Assembly: GCA_964390495.1 (NCBI GenBank)
Contig: CAYMIN010000014.1
Coordinates: 32,765 to 96,764 of the forward strand
Direction of reading: 5' to 3'
Length of the DNA stretch: 64,000 bases
From: UBA11051 sp964390495
Lineage (GTDB): Bacteria > Armatimonadota > Zipacnadia > Zipacnadales > UBA11051
Positions 1-7,796 of the stretch are shown here, piece by piece. Both the position numbers and the translations under genes were made by a program. The notes beneath the pieces are model-generated. The model saw only the letters and a list, made by a program, of their open reading frames with translations, was not told the origin of the DNA and searched no databases. The first letter of the stretch is position 1. Each line of letters begins with the position of its first letter.

Positions 1-553
1 AGGCGAAGTAGCCGGTCTGGTGGGCGTTGCTCAGGTCCAGGGTGATCTCGACCCAGTCGGAAGCAAGCTGCTGCGGAGGCGCCGGCCGCACCCCGGCGGT
101 GCCCGGGAACTGCCGCATCCCCTCCTGCGCCGCGGCGCAGCGGAACAGATCCACCTTCAACTGGGCCGGGAATACCGACTGCCGAATCCGGAAGGGCACG
201 CGGTCCGTCAGATAGAATAGCACCCGCGTCCTGCCCTCCTGGGCGCTGACGGACATGTCAGTCAGCCGGGCCGTATCGAAGGTCACGCCGCTATCGAGTT
301 CACGAATATCGGAGGCGTCAACCCAGCCGTCCAGAACCTGACACAGAGCGACCTTATACCACGACCCCTCGCGACCCGTGGCCCACAGCTTGACCCCGGA
401 AGGCAGCACGGTCACCCGCGCGTATTCACTACTGGGACCCGAGCGGATCGGACTCTTGGGGCTGGTGGTGATCACACCGCGCGAGGCATATAGCGGAACA
501 CTGCCAAACAGCACTAGTGCAACAACACTCAGGAGCGTCTCCCTGTTGCGCAC
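1..553 (-). CDS. Secreted SH3-domain protein, possibly an N-acetylmuramoyl-L-alanine amidase (5' part only)
   Basis: The - strand is open from a GTG at 551-553 to the left edge (184 codons). An AAAGGTGA Shine-Dalgarno lies 5 nt before this GTG, which favours it over another GTG at 560-562. The first 22 or so residues form a signal peptide (short basic start, then SVVALVLFGSVPLYA). Residues about 25-80 look like a bacterial SH3 domain (ARVTVLPSGVKLWA, then WYKVALCQVLDGWVD), a fold that binds cell-wall peptides. The next about 100 residues are beta-rich (RVLFYLTDRVPFRIRQS, then WVEITLDLSNAHQTGYFA) and resemble the region before the catalytic domain in some SH3-type amidases. The catalytic domain, if any, lies outside the window, so the amidase call is inference; export and SH3 are better supported. 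Confidence 0.55.
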   Translation of the reverse strand, partial: MRNRETLLSVVALVLFGSVPLYASRGVITTSPKSPIRSGPSSEYARVTVLPSGVKLWATGREGSWYKVALCQVLDGWVDASDIRELDSGVTFDTARLTDMSVSAQEGRTRVLFYLTDRVPFRIRQSVFPAQLKVDLFRCAAAQEGMRQFPGTAGVRPAPPQQLASDWVEITLDLSNAHQTGYFA

Positions 554-631
554 AGCTATCACCTTTCAGCCCAGACCGGATTTGGCGACTGCGGCATCAT
601 AGCCTGGCTCTGAGGTATGATAACACAAAAC

Positions 632-659
632 GCCCGCTGCTGGCATCCCAACAGCGGGC
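632..659 (-). terminator. Hairpin with T-run on the - strand in a divergent intergenic region
   Basis: GCCCGCTG (632-639) pairs with CAGCGGGC (652-659) around a 12-nt loop. Read on the - strand the stem is followed by GTTTTGTGTT, like an intrinsic terminator. It lies between divergent genes, so it would sit in the leader of the SH3-domain gene at 553. It could be an attenuator, a stop for stray antisense transcription, or just a hairpin repeat. Confidence 0.4.
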
Positions 660-798
660 CTATCATCTGCCTGCGTGTTCGGTAGTTACTGCACTGGCAG
701 GAGAAACCCACACCTATTGCGAAATGGCATCGAGAACTCCATTACACCTCTGACACCGAGCCTCGGAACTAGCAACCAGCCCAGAGAAGGAGTCGCTC

Positions 799-2172
799 AT
801 GGACTCGGACATCCGCATTAAGGCGATAGAGACAGATTATCGCTACGAGAAGGCCCGCACCCCGCTCAAGTTCGGGGCTGTCGTGGTCGAGGCAGTCACC
901 TATTGCACCGTCAAGGCCACTGTTGAGGACGGCCGCGGCGATGTTGCTCACGGCTATGGCGGCATTTTTCTGATGGACTTCTGGGGCTGGCCGGACCCGA
1001 GCCTTCCCCATGAGGCCAAGGCCGCAGCCATGCAGCAGCTTACCGAGCGGTACTGCGACCTGGTGCGCTCGTATGGCGATGCCGCTCACCCGGTCGAGAT
1101 CTTCTACGATCTGGAAGACGATCTGCGCCAAGCGAATCTTGACGTTTGTGCCGAGCGCGACCTATCGCCGGCTCAGCCGTTTCTCGGGGCCTTGGTCTGC
1201 GCCTCGCCGGTGGATGCGGCCCTGCACGATGCCTTTGGCGTGGTCAATGGCATTGACACCTACAACGGCTACGGGCCGGAGTTCATGTGCGACCTCAGCC
1301 GCTGGCTGGGGCCGGATTTCACGGGCAAGTATGTCGCCGATTACCTCCGTGAGGCGTATCTGCCCGAGATCCCCATCTTCCACCTGGTAGGCGGGCTGGA
1401 TAAGCTCACCGAGGCTGAGGTTGACGATTCCGATCCCCAGGACGGTCTGCCCAACTCGCTGGAGGCCTGGATTCGCCGCGACGGCATGTACTGCCTCAAG
1501 GTAAAACTGCGCGGCAATGATCTCGACTGGGACATCGCCCGCACCCTTGCCGTCCATGACATTGGCCGCCGCGAGCTGGATAAGCTCGGCATGAAGCAGC
1601 TCCACCTCACCGCCGATACTAACGAGCAGTGCGAGACTCCCGATTACATCATCGAGATGCTGCACCGTATCCACGAGCGCTCGCCTGAGTGCTACGACCG
1701 CATCCTCTACATCGAGCAGCCCACCGAGCGCGACCTCACCGCCCAGCGCCACGACATGCGCGAGCTGGCCCGGCTCAAGCCCGTGATAGTGGACGAAAGC
1801 CTCACTGACCTCGAATCGTTTGAGCTGGCGATGGAGCTGGGCTGGTCGGGGATTGCGCTGAAGAGCTGCAAGTGTCAATCTTCGGACATGATTATGGCGG
1901 CGCAGGCGGGGGACTTGGGCATTGACTACAGCGTCCAGGATTTGACCAATCCCTCGCTGGCGCTGATTCATTCGGTGGGCCTTGGTGCCAGGCTTTACAC
2001 GATCATGGGGGTTGAGGCCAACAGCCGTCAGTTCTTCCCGGCCTCGACTCTGCCTCAGGAGCAGCGGGTCCACCACGGCATCTTCCAGGTGCGCGGCGGC
2101 AACGCCTCGACCGCCAGCCTCCAGGGACCGGGCCTCGGATACCAGATGGACAAGATGCAGCAGCAATTCTGA
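799..2172 (+). CDS. Enolase-superfamily enzyme (mandelate racemase/muconate lactonizing type)
   Basis: A 457-residue protein with the layout of the mandelate racemase/muconate lactonizing family, cytoplasmic Mg-dependent enzymes that remove a proton next to a carboxylate (sugar-acid dehydratases, racemases, epimerases). An alpha/beta capping domain occupies about residues 1-180 and a barrel the rest. Visible barrel motifs are KVK at 234-236 (acid/base Lys), a metal ligand Asp in TADTNEQ (D273), Glu in YIEQPTE (E306), the Asp-Glu pair in VDES (332-333) and Lys in IALKSCK (K355). The start has a good AGAAGGAG ribosome site. It stands alone between the divergent SH3 gene and the pilus operon. 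At 457 residues it is longer than the usual 360-400, with extra length mainly before the barrel. The substrate cannot be read from sequence; a sugar acid fits the glycan-degrading surroundings. Confidence 0.85.
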   Translation: MDSDIRIKAIETDYRYEKARTPLKFGAVVVEAVTYCTVKATVEDGRGDVAHGYGGIFLMDFWGWPDPSLPHEAKAAAMQQLTERYCDLVRSYGDAAHPVEIFYDLEDDLRQANLDVCAERDLSPAQPFLGALVCASPVDAALHDAFGVVNGIDTYNGYGPEFMCDLSRWLGPDFTGKYVADYLREAYLPEIPIFHLVGGLDKLTEAEVDDSDPQDGLPNSLEAWIRRDGMYCLKVKLRGNDLDWDIARTLAVHDIGRRELDKLGMKQLHLTADTNEQCETPDYIIEMLHRIHERSPECYDRILYIEQPTERDLTAQRHDMRELARLKPVIVDESLTDLESFELAMELGWSGIALKSCKCQSSDMIMAAQAGDLGIDYSVQDLTNPSLALIHSVGLGARLYTIMGVEANSRQFFPASTLPQEQRVHHGIFQVRGGNASTASLQGPGLGYQMDKMQQQF

Positions 2173-2240
2173 CTGCGCATGGGGCCGCATACGAGGCCTG
2201 AGCCTGTCGAAGGCCGAGAATCCGGCCCAGCCGTCGCATC

Positions 2241-2268
2241 GCGTGGGGCGGGCTTTCCAGCCCGCCGC
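2241..2268. repeat. Dispersed hairpin repeat, CGGGCTTTCCAGCCCG family
   Basis: GGCGGGCT-ttcc-AGCCCGCC forms a perfect 8-bp stem with a 4-nt loop. Relatives occur at 7949, 8141, 8974, 13185, 20452, 20503 and 23308. Just upstream (about 2198-2220) lies GAGCCTGTCGAAGG, part of another repeat type also seen near 36774. The rest of 2173-2401 shows nothing recognisable. Confidence 0.6.
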
Positions 2269-2401
2269 CTCTTGCGCTTGCCTTTCGCTGCCATCCTTCC
2301 TTCCTCTCTACCCGAATATTCCCCAAACGATTAGACAAAAACCCCTAGCCAGATCACACTATCAATAAACCGCGTTACGACATCGCGAGAGGAGCTTGCG
2401 C

Positions 2402-3607
2402 ATGGCCGTCTATCGCTACAGTGCTCGGGTTGGGGACACCATTAGGCGCGGCCAGGTCGCCGCCACCGGTTTGCCTGAGGCCATCAAGAGCCTGCAGGCC
2501 CGCGGCCTTAGCCCAACCGAAATCACTGAGGCTGGCCGCGACCAAGCCGGATGGGGACAGCTTGGCAACGTCGAGCGGATCTGGCTATACCAGCACCTGG
2601 CCGATCTGCTCGAATCCGGCATACCTTTGGCTGGCGCCCTAGAGGTCCTGGCTCAGGATGCGCCGACCTCGGCCAATGCCGCCCGCTTCCGTACCATGGG
2701 TCAGCTCATAGCGGGCCAGGGACTGACGATGGCCGAGGCGATGCAGCAGTACCCCCGCCTGTTCGGCGACTATGGCATCGCGATAGTGCAAACCGCCGAA
2801 GCCGCCAACCGGCTGCCTCAGAGCCTGCGCATGATAGCCGGCTATCTTGAGCACAGCAGCCATATCAACGAGCGCCTGTGGATACCGGCGGTCTATCCCG
2901 TCATTCTGCTCACGCTGATGATCGGCCTCAACGCTTTCCTTACCAGCTTCATCGTCCCCAAGTTCATAGACCTCTTCTACGAGCTGGGCATGACCCACGA
3001 TCAACTGCCGATCCCTACCCAGATTACCATCGCGATAAGCAACGTCTTGCCGTCGGTTACCTGGACCCTACTGGGCCTGCTGCTGGTGCTGGCCGGGCTG
3101 TATTGGTTCACCCGCCGCTCGAAGCGCGTGCAGCTTGATCTGGCCATCTGGTCCCTATGGCTGCCGATTTTCGGTCGTCTCAATCGCGACTGTGCCGTCG
3201 CGCGGATTCTGGGGATGCTATCTCTGGCGCTCGATGCGGGGATGCCGCTGGACGAGGCCCTGGCGGCCTCGGGACCGGCCGCCTCCAATGAGCTGATGAA
3301 TCTGGCGATGCGGCGGGCTGCTGATCGCGCGCGTCGCGGTCATTCCGCCGCGGAGGCCATCAGCGCCGCCCACCTGCTGCCACCGGCCTTGCTGTGGCAT
3401 GTGCAGACCGCCGAGAAGGCCGGGAATCTAGCCCAGGCTTGCCGCAAGCTATGTGACTCGTATCTGGCCCGCGCCCAGATGCACACCCAGTACATCGCCG
3501 CCACTCTCGAACCGCTGCTGATTATCTTCGTCGGCCTCTGTGTCGGCACCATCGGTTACAGCATATTCCTGCCGCTGGTCGGTATCATCGGGGAGCTATC
3601 GTCATAG
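2402..3607 (+). CDS. gspF: Type II secretion/type IV pilus inner-membrane platform protein (GspF/PilC)
   Basis: The polytopic platform protein on which the assembly ATPase acts to extract and stack pilins. It has 401 residues from the ATG at 2402, preferred because GAGAGGAG lies 7 nt upstream; an in-frame TTG at 2396 is too close to that site. The N-terminus MAVYRYSARVGDTIRRGQV is the usual GspF opening. Two GspF domains are visible, about residues 58-185 and 262-390, the first beginning LYQHLADLLESGIPLAGAL. Membrane segments are at about 160-186, 217-236 and 372-398. It is the first gene of an operon continuing with the ATPase at 3657 (about 50 bp gap) and a run of pseudopilins. No secretin, PilM/N/O or prepilin peptidase lies in this window. 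Confidence 0.9.
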   Translation: MAVYRYSARVGDTIRRGQVAATGLPEAIKSLQARGLSPTEITEAGRDQAGWGQLGNVERIWLYQHLADLLESGIPLAGALEVLAQDAPTSANAARFRTMGQLIAGQGLTMAEAMQQYPRLFGDYGIAIVQTAEAANRLPQSLRMIAGYLEHSSHINERLWIPAVYPVILLTLMIGLNAFLTSFIVPKFIDLFYELGMTHDQLPIPTQITIAISNVLPSVTWTLLGLLLVLAGLYWFTRRSKRVQLDLAIWSLWLPIFGRLNRDCAVARILGMLSLALDAGMPLDEALAASGPAASNELMNLAMRRAADRARRGHSAAEAISAAHLLPPALLWHVQTAEKAGNLAQACRKLCDSYLARAQMHTQYIAATLEPLLIIFVGLCVGTIGYSIFLPLVGIIGELSS

Positions 3608-3656
3608 ACCATACTGCCGTTACCAGCTCTTCCGCCTCCCGAAAGGGGAACCTGAT

Positions 3657-5174
3657 ATGTGGCTATTCGAGCCGCTGAGCGCAGAACAGATCGTCACCGG
3701 CGATGACGGCCAGCTACACATGTCGCCGCAGGGCCTGGCGCTGAGCCGCGCCGGCAAGGTTGCTGCCGATGTCGCGTCGGCGGCGGCTGACTATCCCGAC
3801 CTCTCCGAGGTCAGCATCCAAGGCGGCCGCCGCGTTCGATTGCAGCTCAATTTCGCCGACGGCCGCAGGCCTTGGCGGCTGCGGGGCGTCCCCCGGCCGC
3901 ACGGGCAGTGGGCCCTCTATACCATCGAGGGCTATCAGAAGCTGCTGACCTGGGCCTCGACCGACGAGGCCACCAAGCCTCTGGGACTCGATGCTATAGC
4001 CGCCGCGATCGGGCGGTATGCTGACGACCTGCCGCTGCTGGGCAATCTGCTGGTTGCGCAGGCCATCGCCCATGCTGCCAGCGATCTCGACCTGGACCCG
4101 GCCGGCGATACCTACGGCCTGCGCTACCGGATTGATGGCGGCCTCTTCCCGGTGGCCAAGCTGCCCGCAACCACCGCCGAGCGTCTGGTGCGAATGCTCA
4201 AGAACCAGGCCCGCCTCCAGGCCTATCGCTCCGACCTCACTCAGGAGGGACGCATCCGCCTGCAGGCGGCAGCCGGCCCGGTTGACCTGCGCCTCACAGT
4301 CATGCCCGGGGTCACCGGCGAGAAGGTCAATGTCCGCCTGCTCAATCCCGCCACTCAGCTCTTCGGCCTGGACGAGCTGGGCATGAGCCAGCAACAGGCC
4401 ACGCAGATGCGGGCGCTGCTGGCGCGACCGACCGGCGCGGTGTTGCTCTGCGGCCCCGGCGGTGCCGGCAAGACCACTACTATCTACGCCGCCCTTTCCG
4501 CCCTGGCCGACCAGGACGCCACCCGCACCATCGCCACCATCGAGAACCCGGTCGAGTTCGACCTCGACGCCATCGCCCAGACGCAGATCGGACCCCACCT
4601 CGACTTCGCCGCGGCCCTGTCGGTACTGCTGCGCCAGGACCCTGGAGTGGTCATGGTCGGCGAAATCCGCGACCCGCAGACAGCACAGATCGCCATGCGC
4701 GCCGGCATGACCGGGCAGTTGCTCTTGACCACTGTCCATGCCGGCGGCCCCGAGCTGGTGATACCGAGGCTGCTGGACCTCGACGTCGAGCCGTACATGG
4801 TCAGCTCGGCGCTGGCGGCCCTTGTATCTCAGCGCCTGGTGCGCAAGGTCTGCCCGGCGTGTGCGGGCATTTACCAGCCCACCTCCGAGCAGATGACCGC
4901 GCTCGGCCTCAGCTCCGCCGACCTGGCCGGCGCTAATCTCCAGACCGCTGACGGCTGCCCGGCCTGTCACGGCACCGGCTACCGGGGCCGCACTGGCATC
5001 TTCGATATTACCCTGATTGACGAGGATGTGCGCACTCTGATAATGGCCCGCGACATGCAGGCGCTACGGGCCAGGCTCACTAGTAACGGCCTGCGAGCCG
5101 CCGCTATCGAGAAGGTCAAGGCCGGCGTCACCGATATCGCCGAGGCCATCCGGGTGGTGGGAGCTACACCATGA
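3657..5174 (+). CDS. gspE: Type II secretion/type IV pilus assembly ATPase (GspE/PilB)
   Basis: Hexameric cytoplasmic ATPase that powers pseudopilus assembly, 505 residues. ATG 3657 follows GAAAGGGG; the frame is open further upstream into gspF but without a better start. Visible motifs are Walker A GPGGAGKTT at 266-274, an Asp-box version TIENPVEF, Walker B VVMVGEIRD at 331-339, and a tetracysteine zinc site (C399, C402, C434, C437) ending in GRTGIFD. Several normally constant positions differ: the SDxHxEP motif reads SDLDLDP, and the His-box GHL..T.H reads GQLLLTTVH, so its first His is Gln. These look like lineage features rather than decay, because the nucleotide-binding motifs are intact. 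It overlaps the next gene by 4 bp (ATGA). Confidence 0.9.
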   Translation: MWLFEPLSAEQIVTGDDGQLHMSPQGLALSRAGKVAADVASAAADYPDLSEVSIQGGRRVRLQLNFADGRRPWRLRGVPRPHGQWALYTIEGYQKLLTWASTDEATKPLGLDAIAAAIGRYADDLPLLGNLLVAQAIAHAASDLDLDPAGDTYGLRYRIDGGLFPVAKLPATTAERLVRMLKNQARLQAYRSDLTQEGRIRLQAAAGPVDLRLTVMPGVTGEKVNVRLLNPATQLFGLDELGMSQQQATQMRALLARPTGAVLLCGPGGAGKTTTIYAALSALADQDATRTIATIENPVEFDLDAIAQTQIGPHLDFAAALSVLLRQDPGVVMVGEIRDPQTAQIAMRAGMTGQLLLTTVHAGGPELVIPRLLDLDVEPYMVSSALAALVSQRLVRKVCPACAGIYQPTSEQMTALGLSSADLAGANLQTADGCPACHGTGYRGRTGIFDITLIDEDVRTLIMARDMQALRARLTSNGLRAAAIEKVKAGVTDIAEAIRVVGATP

Positions 5175-5440
5175 TCCGCCGGCTCGGTACCTTCGGCTAC
5201 TATGCCCTCTTGGTAGCCGCCTACTATCTGATGATAGTCATCGTGGCGGGGATCGTCATGCTGCCCTTGTCGCTGCTGGTCTTCATCGGCGGTGGCTGCT
5301 GGCCGATGGCGGGAATCGCCGTGGCCTGGCACGTAGCCGTTGCCTATTTCATCGTTCTGGGGCTTCTCGGCTACTGGGTTTATTACCTACCGACCCCGCT
5401 GGAGAGCGAAGTGGCCTTCCCGGAGACTGAGGACAAATGA
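5171..5440 (+). CDS. Small inner-membrane protein of the secretion operon
   Basis: An 89-residue protein, mostly hydrophobic, with two or three membrane spans (about residues 8-37, 40-55 and 57-73) and a short acidic tail ending PETEDK. I recognise no family. It overlaps the ATPase gene upstream by 4 bp and the first pseudopilin downstream by 4 bp, so it is translated with them and probably belongs to the machine, perhaps in the place of the missing GspL/M or PilN/O inner-membrane parts. That role is inferred from position only. Confidence 0.6.
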   Translation: MIRRLGTFGYYALLVAAYYLMIVIVAGIVMLPLSLLVFIGGGCWPMAGIAVAWHVAVAYFIVLGLLGYWVYYLPTPLESEVAFPETEDK

Positions 5441-5826
5441 AGCGCGGAGCGACACTCATCTCGACGCTGGTTGGCATCGGCTTCCTGGCCGTCACCTTAG
5501 CGGGCCTGGTGCAGTTGTACTCGCTCGCCAGCGTGGCCGTAAGCGTTGCCGAGAGCCGCAGCCTCGCTCTGATGGCCGCCGAGACCGAGATTGAGACCGC
5601 CCAAACCGAAGGCTACCTCGGCCTGCCGCCGATCGGCCAGTATCCTGTGGACGACGCGGCCTTGGCACCGCTACCCGATGCCTCGGGAACCATCACGGTG
5701 GCGCGCGGACCTCAGCCGCGAAGTCGCACCGTCCGCGTCGAGATAACCTGGCGGCAGCGGCCCGGCCGCCAGCTCTCTACTGTCTGCCTCTGTCGCATCA
5801 TCGCTGCCGGGGGGATGAGCGGATGA
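5437..5826 (+). CDS. Minor pseudopilin-like protein (GspI position)
   Basis: A 129-residue protein with a prepilin-type start, MKRG|ATLISTLVGIGFL: a short basic leader, Gly before the cut site and a hydrophobic helix to about residue 30. Position +5 of the mature protein is Ser, not the usual Glu, which fits a tip or minor subunit less dependent on the Glu5-N-terminus contact. The soluble part is small and beta-rich. It overlaps both neighbours by 4 bp and sits between the small membrane protein and a GspJ-like gene, the order in which gspI usually occurs. The assignment rests on position and leader. Confidence 0.65.
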   Translation: MKRGATLISTLVGIGFLAVTLAGLVQLYSLASVAVSVAESRSLALMAAETEIETAQTEGYLGLPPIGQYPVDDAALAPLPDASGTITVARGPQPRSRTVRVEITWRQRPGRQLSTVCLCRIIAAGGMSG

Positions 5827-6254
5827 ACCGACGCGGCATCACCCTCATCGAGGTTCTGGTCGCAGTCACCGTCTTCACGCTGCTGCTTTCCCTGGCGCTG
5901 CGAGCCTTTCTGCTCAGCGACCGCATGGTCTTGCGCAGCCAGGCCAAGCTCAAGCACACCTTGGGGCGCGTCGCCTTGCAGGCCCAACTGCGCAGCGACA
6001 TCTGGGGCGCGGCCCGCTTCCACAGCGGCCCTGCCGAGGACGTGGCCGAGTTCATCATGCCGGATGGCAGCCGAGCCATCTACAGCGCCGCCGACGGCAG
6101 GACCTCTCGAACCCACCACGGCGAGGAAACGCTCTACCAGGGCACTGTCATCTTCTCCGCAGGCAAAAACGGCCTCATAGCGGTGCTGGGACACGATACC
6201 GCCGAATGGGGCTTTGCCGCGAAGATGCGCAACCGGGCAGGTGAGGGCCGATGA
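5823..6254 (+). CDS. Minor pseudopilin-like protein (GspJ position)
   Basis: A 143-residue prepilin with a textbook processing site, MNRRG|ITLIEVLVAVTVF, including Glu at +5 and a long hydrophobic helix. The soluble domain carries segments common in GspJ-like proteins (LKHTLGRVALQAQLRSDIWGA: helix, then the first strands). It should be cleaved and N-methylated by a prepilin peptidase encoded elsewhere and inserted in the inner membrane until assembly. It overlaps the preceding and following genes by 4 bp. Confidence 0.7.
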   Translation: MNRRGITLIEVLVAVTVFTLLLSLALRAFLLSDRMVLRSQAKLKHTLGRVALQAQLRSDIWGAARFHSGPAEDVAEFIMPDGSRAIYSAADGRTSRTHHGEETLYQGTVIFSAGKNGLIAVLGHDTAEWGFAAKMRNRAGEGR

Positions 6255-6712
6255 GACGCAACGGCCGCCGGGGTGCAGCTCTGCTTCTGGCCGTGGTATT
6301 GCTGTGTACGGCGGCGCTATTCGGCATGGCCACGTATATGGCGACCGTGGCCGTGGGGGCCGCTCGCGTGCAGCACCAACGCGATACCGTCCAGTGCCTC
6401 TATGCGGCCGAAAGCGGTATCGAGCTGGCGATGGCCCGCGCCAATCGTGGCGACATTCCGACCCAACCGCTTACCGGAAGTGTCGGCAGCGCCTTTTTCA
6501 CTGCGCAGGTGCGCCGCGCCAATGGCAAGCTCCTCATGATTTCCGACGGCACTCAGCCGCGCCCCGGCCGCGCCGATCTGGTCCGCCGCCTTCAGGTACA
6601 CTGCCAACATTCGGGCGGCAGCTATCTAGTGACCGCTTGGCAGCCGGTTGCGCCGCCGGAGACGACCGCTATCGAGCCTGCGCCGATCTCTCCGCAGGAG
6701 GAGAACCGATGA
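6251..6712 (+). CDS. PilX/GspK-like minor pseudopilin
   Basis: A 153-residue protein with an N-terminal membrane helix (RRGAALLLAVVLLCTAALFG) lacking Glu at +5, as is typical of GspK and PilX tip subunits. The following segment YAAESGIELAMARANRGD matches the PilX N-terminal signature AAESG. GspK-type proteins cap the pseudopilus tip and help start assembly with GspI and GspJ, so genes 5437-6712 look like an IJK tip set. It is shorter than classical GspK (over 300 residues), closer to PilX. It overlaps its neighbours by 4 bp. Confidence 0.7.
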   Translation: MRRNGRRGAALLLAVVLLCTAALFGMATYMATVAVGAARVQHQRDTVQCLYAAESGIELAMARANRGDIPTQPLTGSVGSAFFTAQVRRANGKLLMISDGTQPRPGRADLVRRLQVHCQHSGGSYLVTAWQPVAPPETTAIEPAPISPQEENR

Positions 6713-7275
6713 CCGACCGCCGCGGCTTTGTCTATATGGACATCTTCTGCACCATCATGATCATGGCGCTGATCTATGCGATGCTGGTGGGCGCCTGGAC
6801 GCATTCGCTTGACAAGGCCCGCCGCGGCCTCTGCGTGCAGAACATGAAGGAGACTAGCGTGGCCTTACGGGCCTATGCGCTGGACTACGCGGGCGCTTTC
6901 CCTCGCCAGTCCAACGGTCTGGCCACGCTCTGCGACCAGTACGCTGCCGACCGCGGCATTCTGGTCTGTCCCCAGGTGGAACACTGGACCAAACAGCATC
7001 CTGACACCACGCCACCCTCCCGGCTCGCCGACCGTCCGGAATTGCCGATAGATTACGCCTATCGCGGCGGCCTTTATAGTGACGATCTGCCCTCCCTGGC
7101 GCTGGTGATGGACTTCTCGGTCCACCAGCATCAGGGCGGCGCCAATGTGCTCTATCTCGACGGCCATGCCGAATGGCAAGCCCTCCCGCAGACCGAGGCC
7201 GACGCCGATGCCGGCCAACTGCTTAGCTCAGGCGCGCTGGACGTGCTGCCATCTTTGAGGGGGCCGGTCGAATGA
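6709..7275 (+). CDS. Prepilin-like protein with H-X9-DG motif
   Basis: 188 residues from ATG 6709, which overlaps the upstream stop as ATGA and follows GGAGGAG. The leader MTDRRG|FVYMDIFCTIMIM has Asp instead of Glu at +5. After the helix comes the block NMKETSVALRAYALDYAGAFP, equivalent to the SNLKQIGLAL..Y..D..G.FP block of DUF1559-type proteins. Near the C-terminus is H-QGGANVLYL-DG, an exact H-X9-DG motif. These proteins are expanded in Planctomycetota, Verrucomicrobiota and Armatimonadota; their function is largely unknown, though the leader implies handling by the pilin machinery. It overlaps the next gene by 4 bp. Confidence 0.75.
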   Translation: MTDRRGFVYMDIFCTIMIMALIYAMLVGAWTHSLDKARRGLCVQNMKETSVALRAYALDYAGAFPRQSNGLATLCDQYAADRGILVCPQVEHWTKQHPDTTPPSRLADRPELPIDYAYRGGLYSDDLPSLALVMDFSVHQHQGGANVLYLDGHAEWQALPQTEADADAGQLLSSGALDVLPSLRGPVE

Positions 7276-7796
7276 AGCGTGGCTTTATCCTCATGGAGTT
7301 TGTGACTGCGATAGCGATAATCGCGATCCTGGCCGCGATTCTGTTCCCGGTTTTCGCCCGCGCCAGAGAAAAGTCCCGCCAGTGTAGCTGCCTCCACAAC
7401 CTCTACAACGTCGGCGTCAGCCTGCGCCATTACGCCGCCGACTACCACGGCCATTTCCCGCCTAGCGACAACGACCTCTCCCCGCTTTTGTACCAGTACT
7501 TGCCTGATGCGCGGGCCCTGGACTGCCCCACGGTAACTCAGGACTTTGACGGCAAGGCCGGGGAGTATTCATACAAGGGCGGCTACCAGGACGACGACCG
7601 CGGGGACTTGATCTTGATGGCCGACCGCGCCTTCGAAGCCCATAATGGCGGCAACAACTGCCTTCACGTTGATGGACACGCCAAGTGGATGAAGCGAGAC
7701 AGCAAGTCCGAGAGTCCGGATTTCAGGTTAATGCCTGGGCTGCAGAAGTCGCCGCCGCCGGCCCCATCCTCACCTCCCCCAGGTGGTGCCCAATGA
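7272..7796 (+). CDS. Prepilin-like protein with H-X9-DG motif and Pro-rich tail
   Basis: A 174-residue protein with a standard leader MKRG|FILMEFVTAIA (Glu at +5) and the AILFPVFARAREKSRQ stretch typical of Armatimonadota prepilins. The block NLYNVGVSLRHYAADYHGHFPP and the motif H-NGGNNCLHV-DG follow. The last about 20 residues are a Pro/Ser tail ending in GGAQ, unlike most members and shared in style with the next gene. It overlaps both neighbours by 4 bp. Confidence 0.8.
   Translation: MKRGFILMEFVTAIAIIAILAAILFPVFARAREKSRQCSCLHNLYNVGVSLRHYAADYHGHFPPSDNDLSPLLYQYLPDARALDCPTVTQDFDGKAGEYSYKGGYQDDDRGDLILMADRAFEAHNGGNNCLHVDGHAKWMKRDSKSESPDFRLMPGLQKSPPPAPSSPPPGGAQ

Noticed and set aside
3540..3656. 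Upstream extension of the assembly ATPase into gspF
   Set aside because: The extra 39 codons are an out-of-frame shadow of gspF; ATG 3657 has its own ribosome site and a natural N-terminus.
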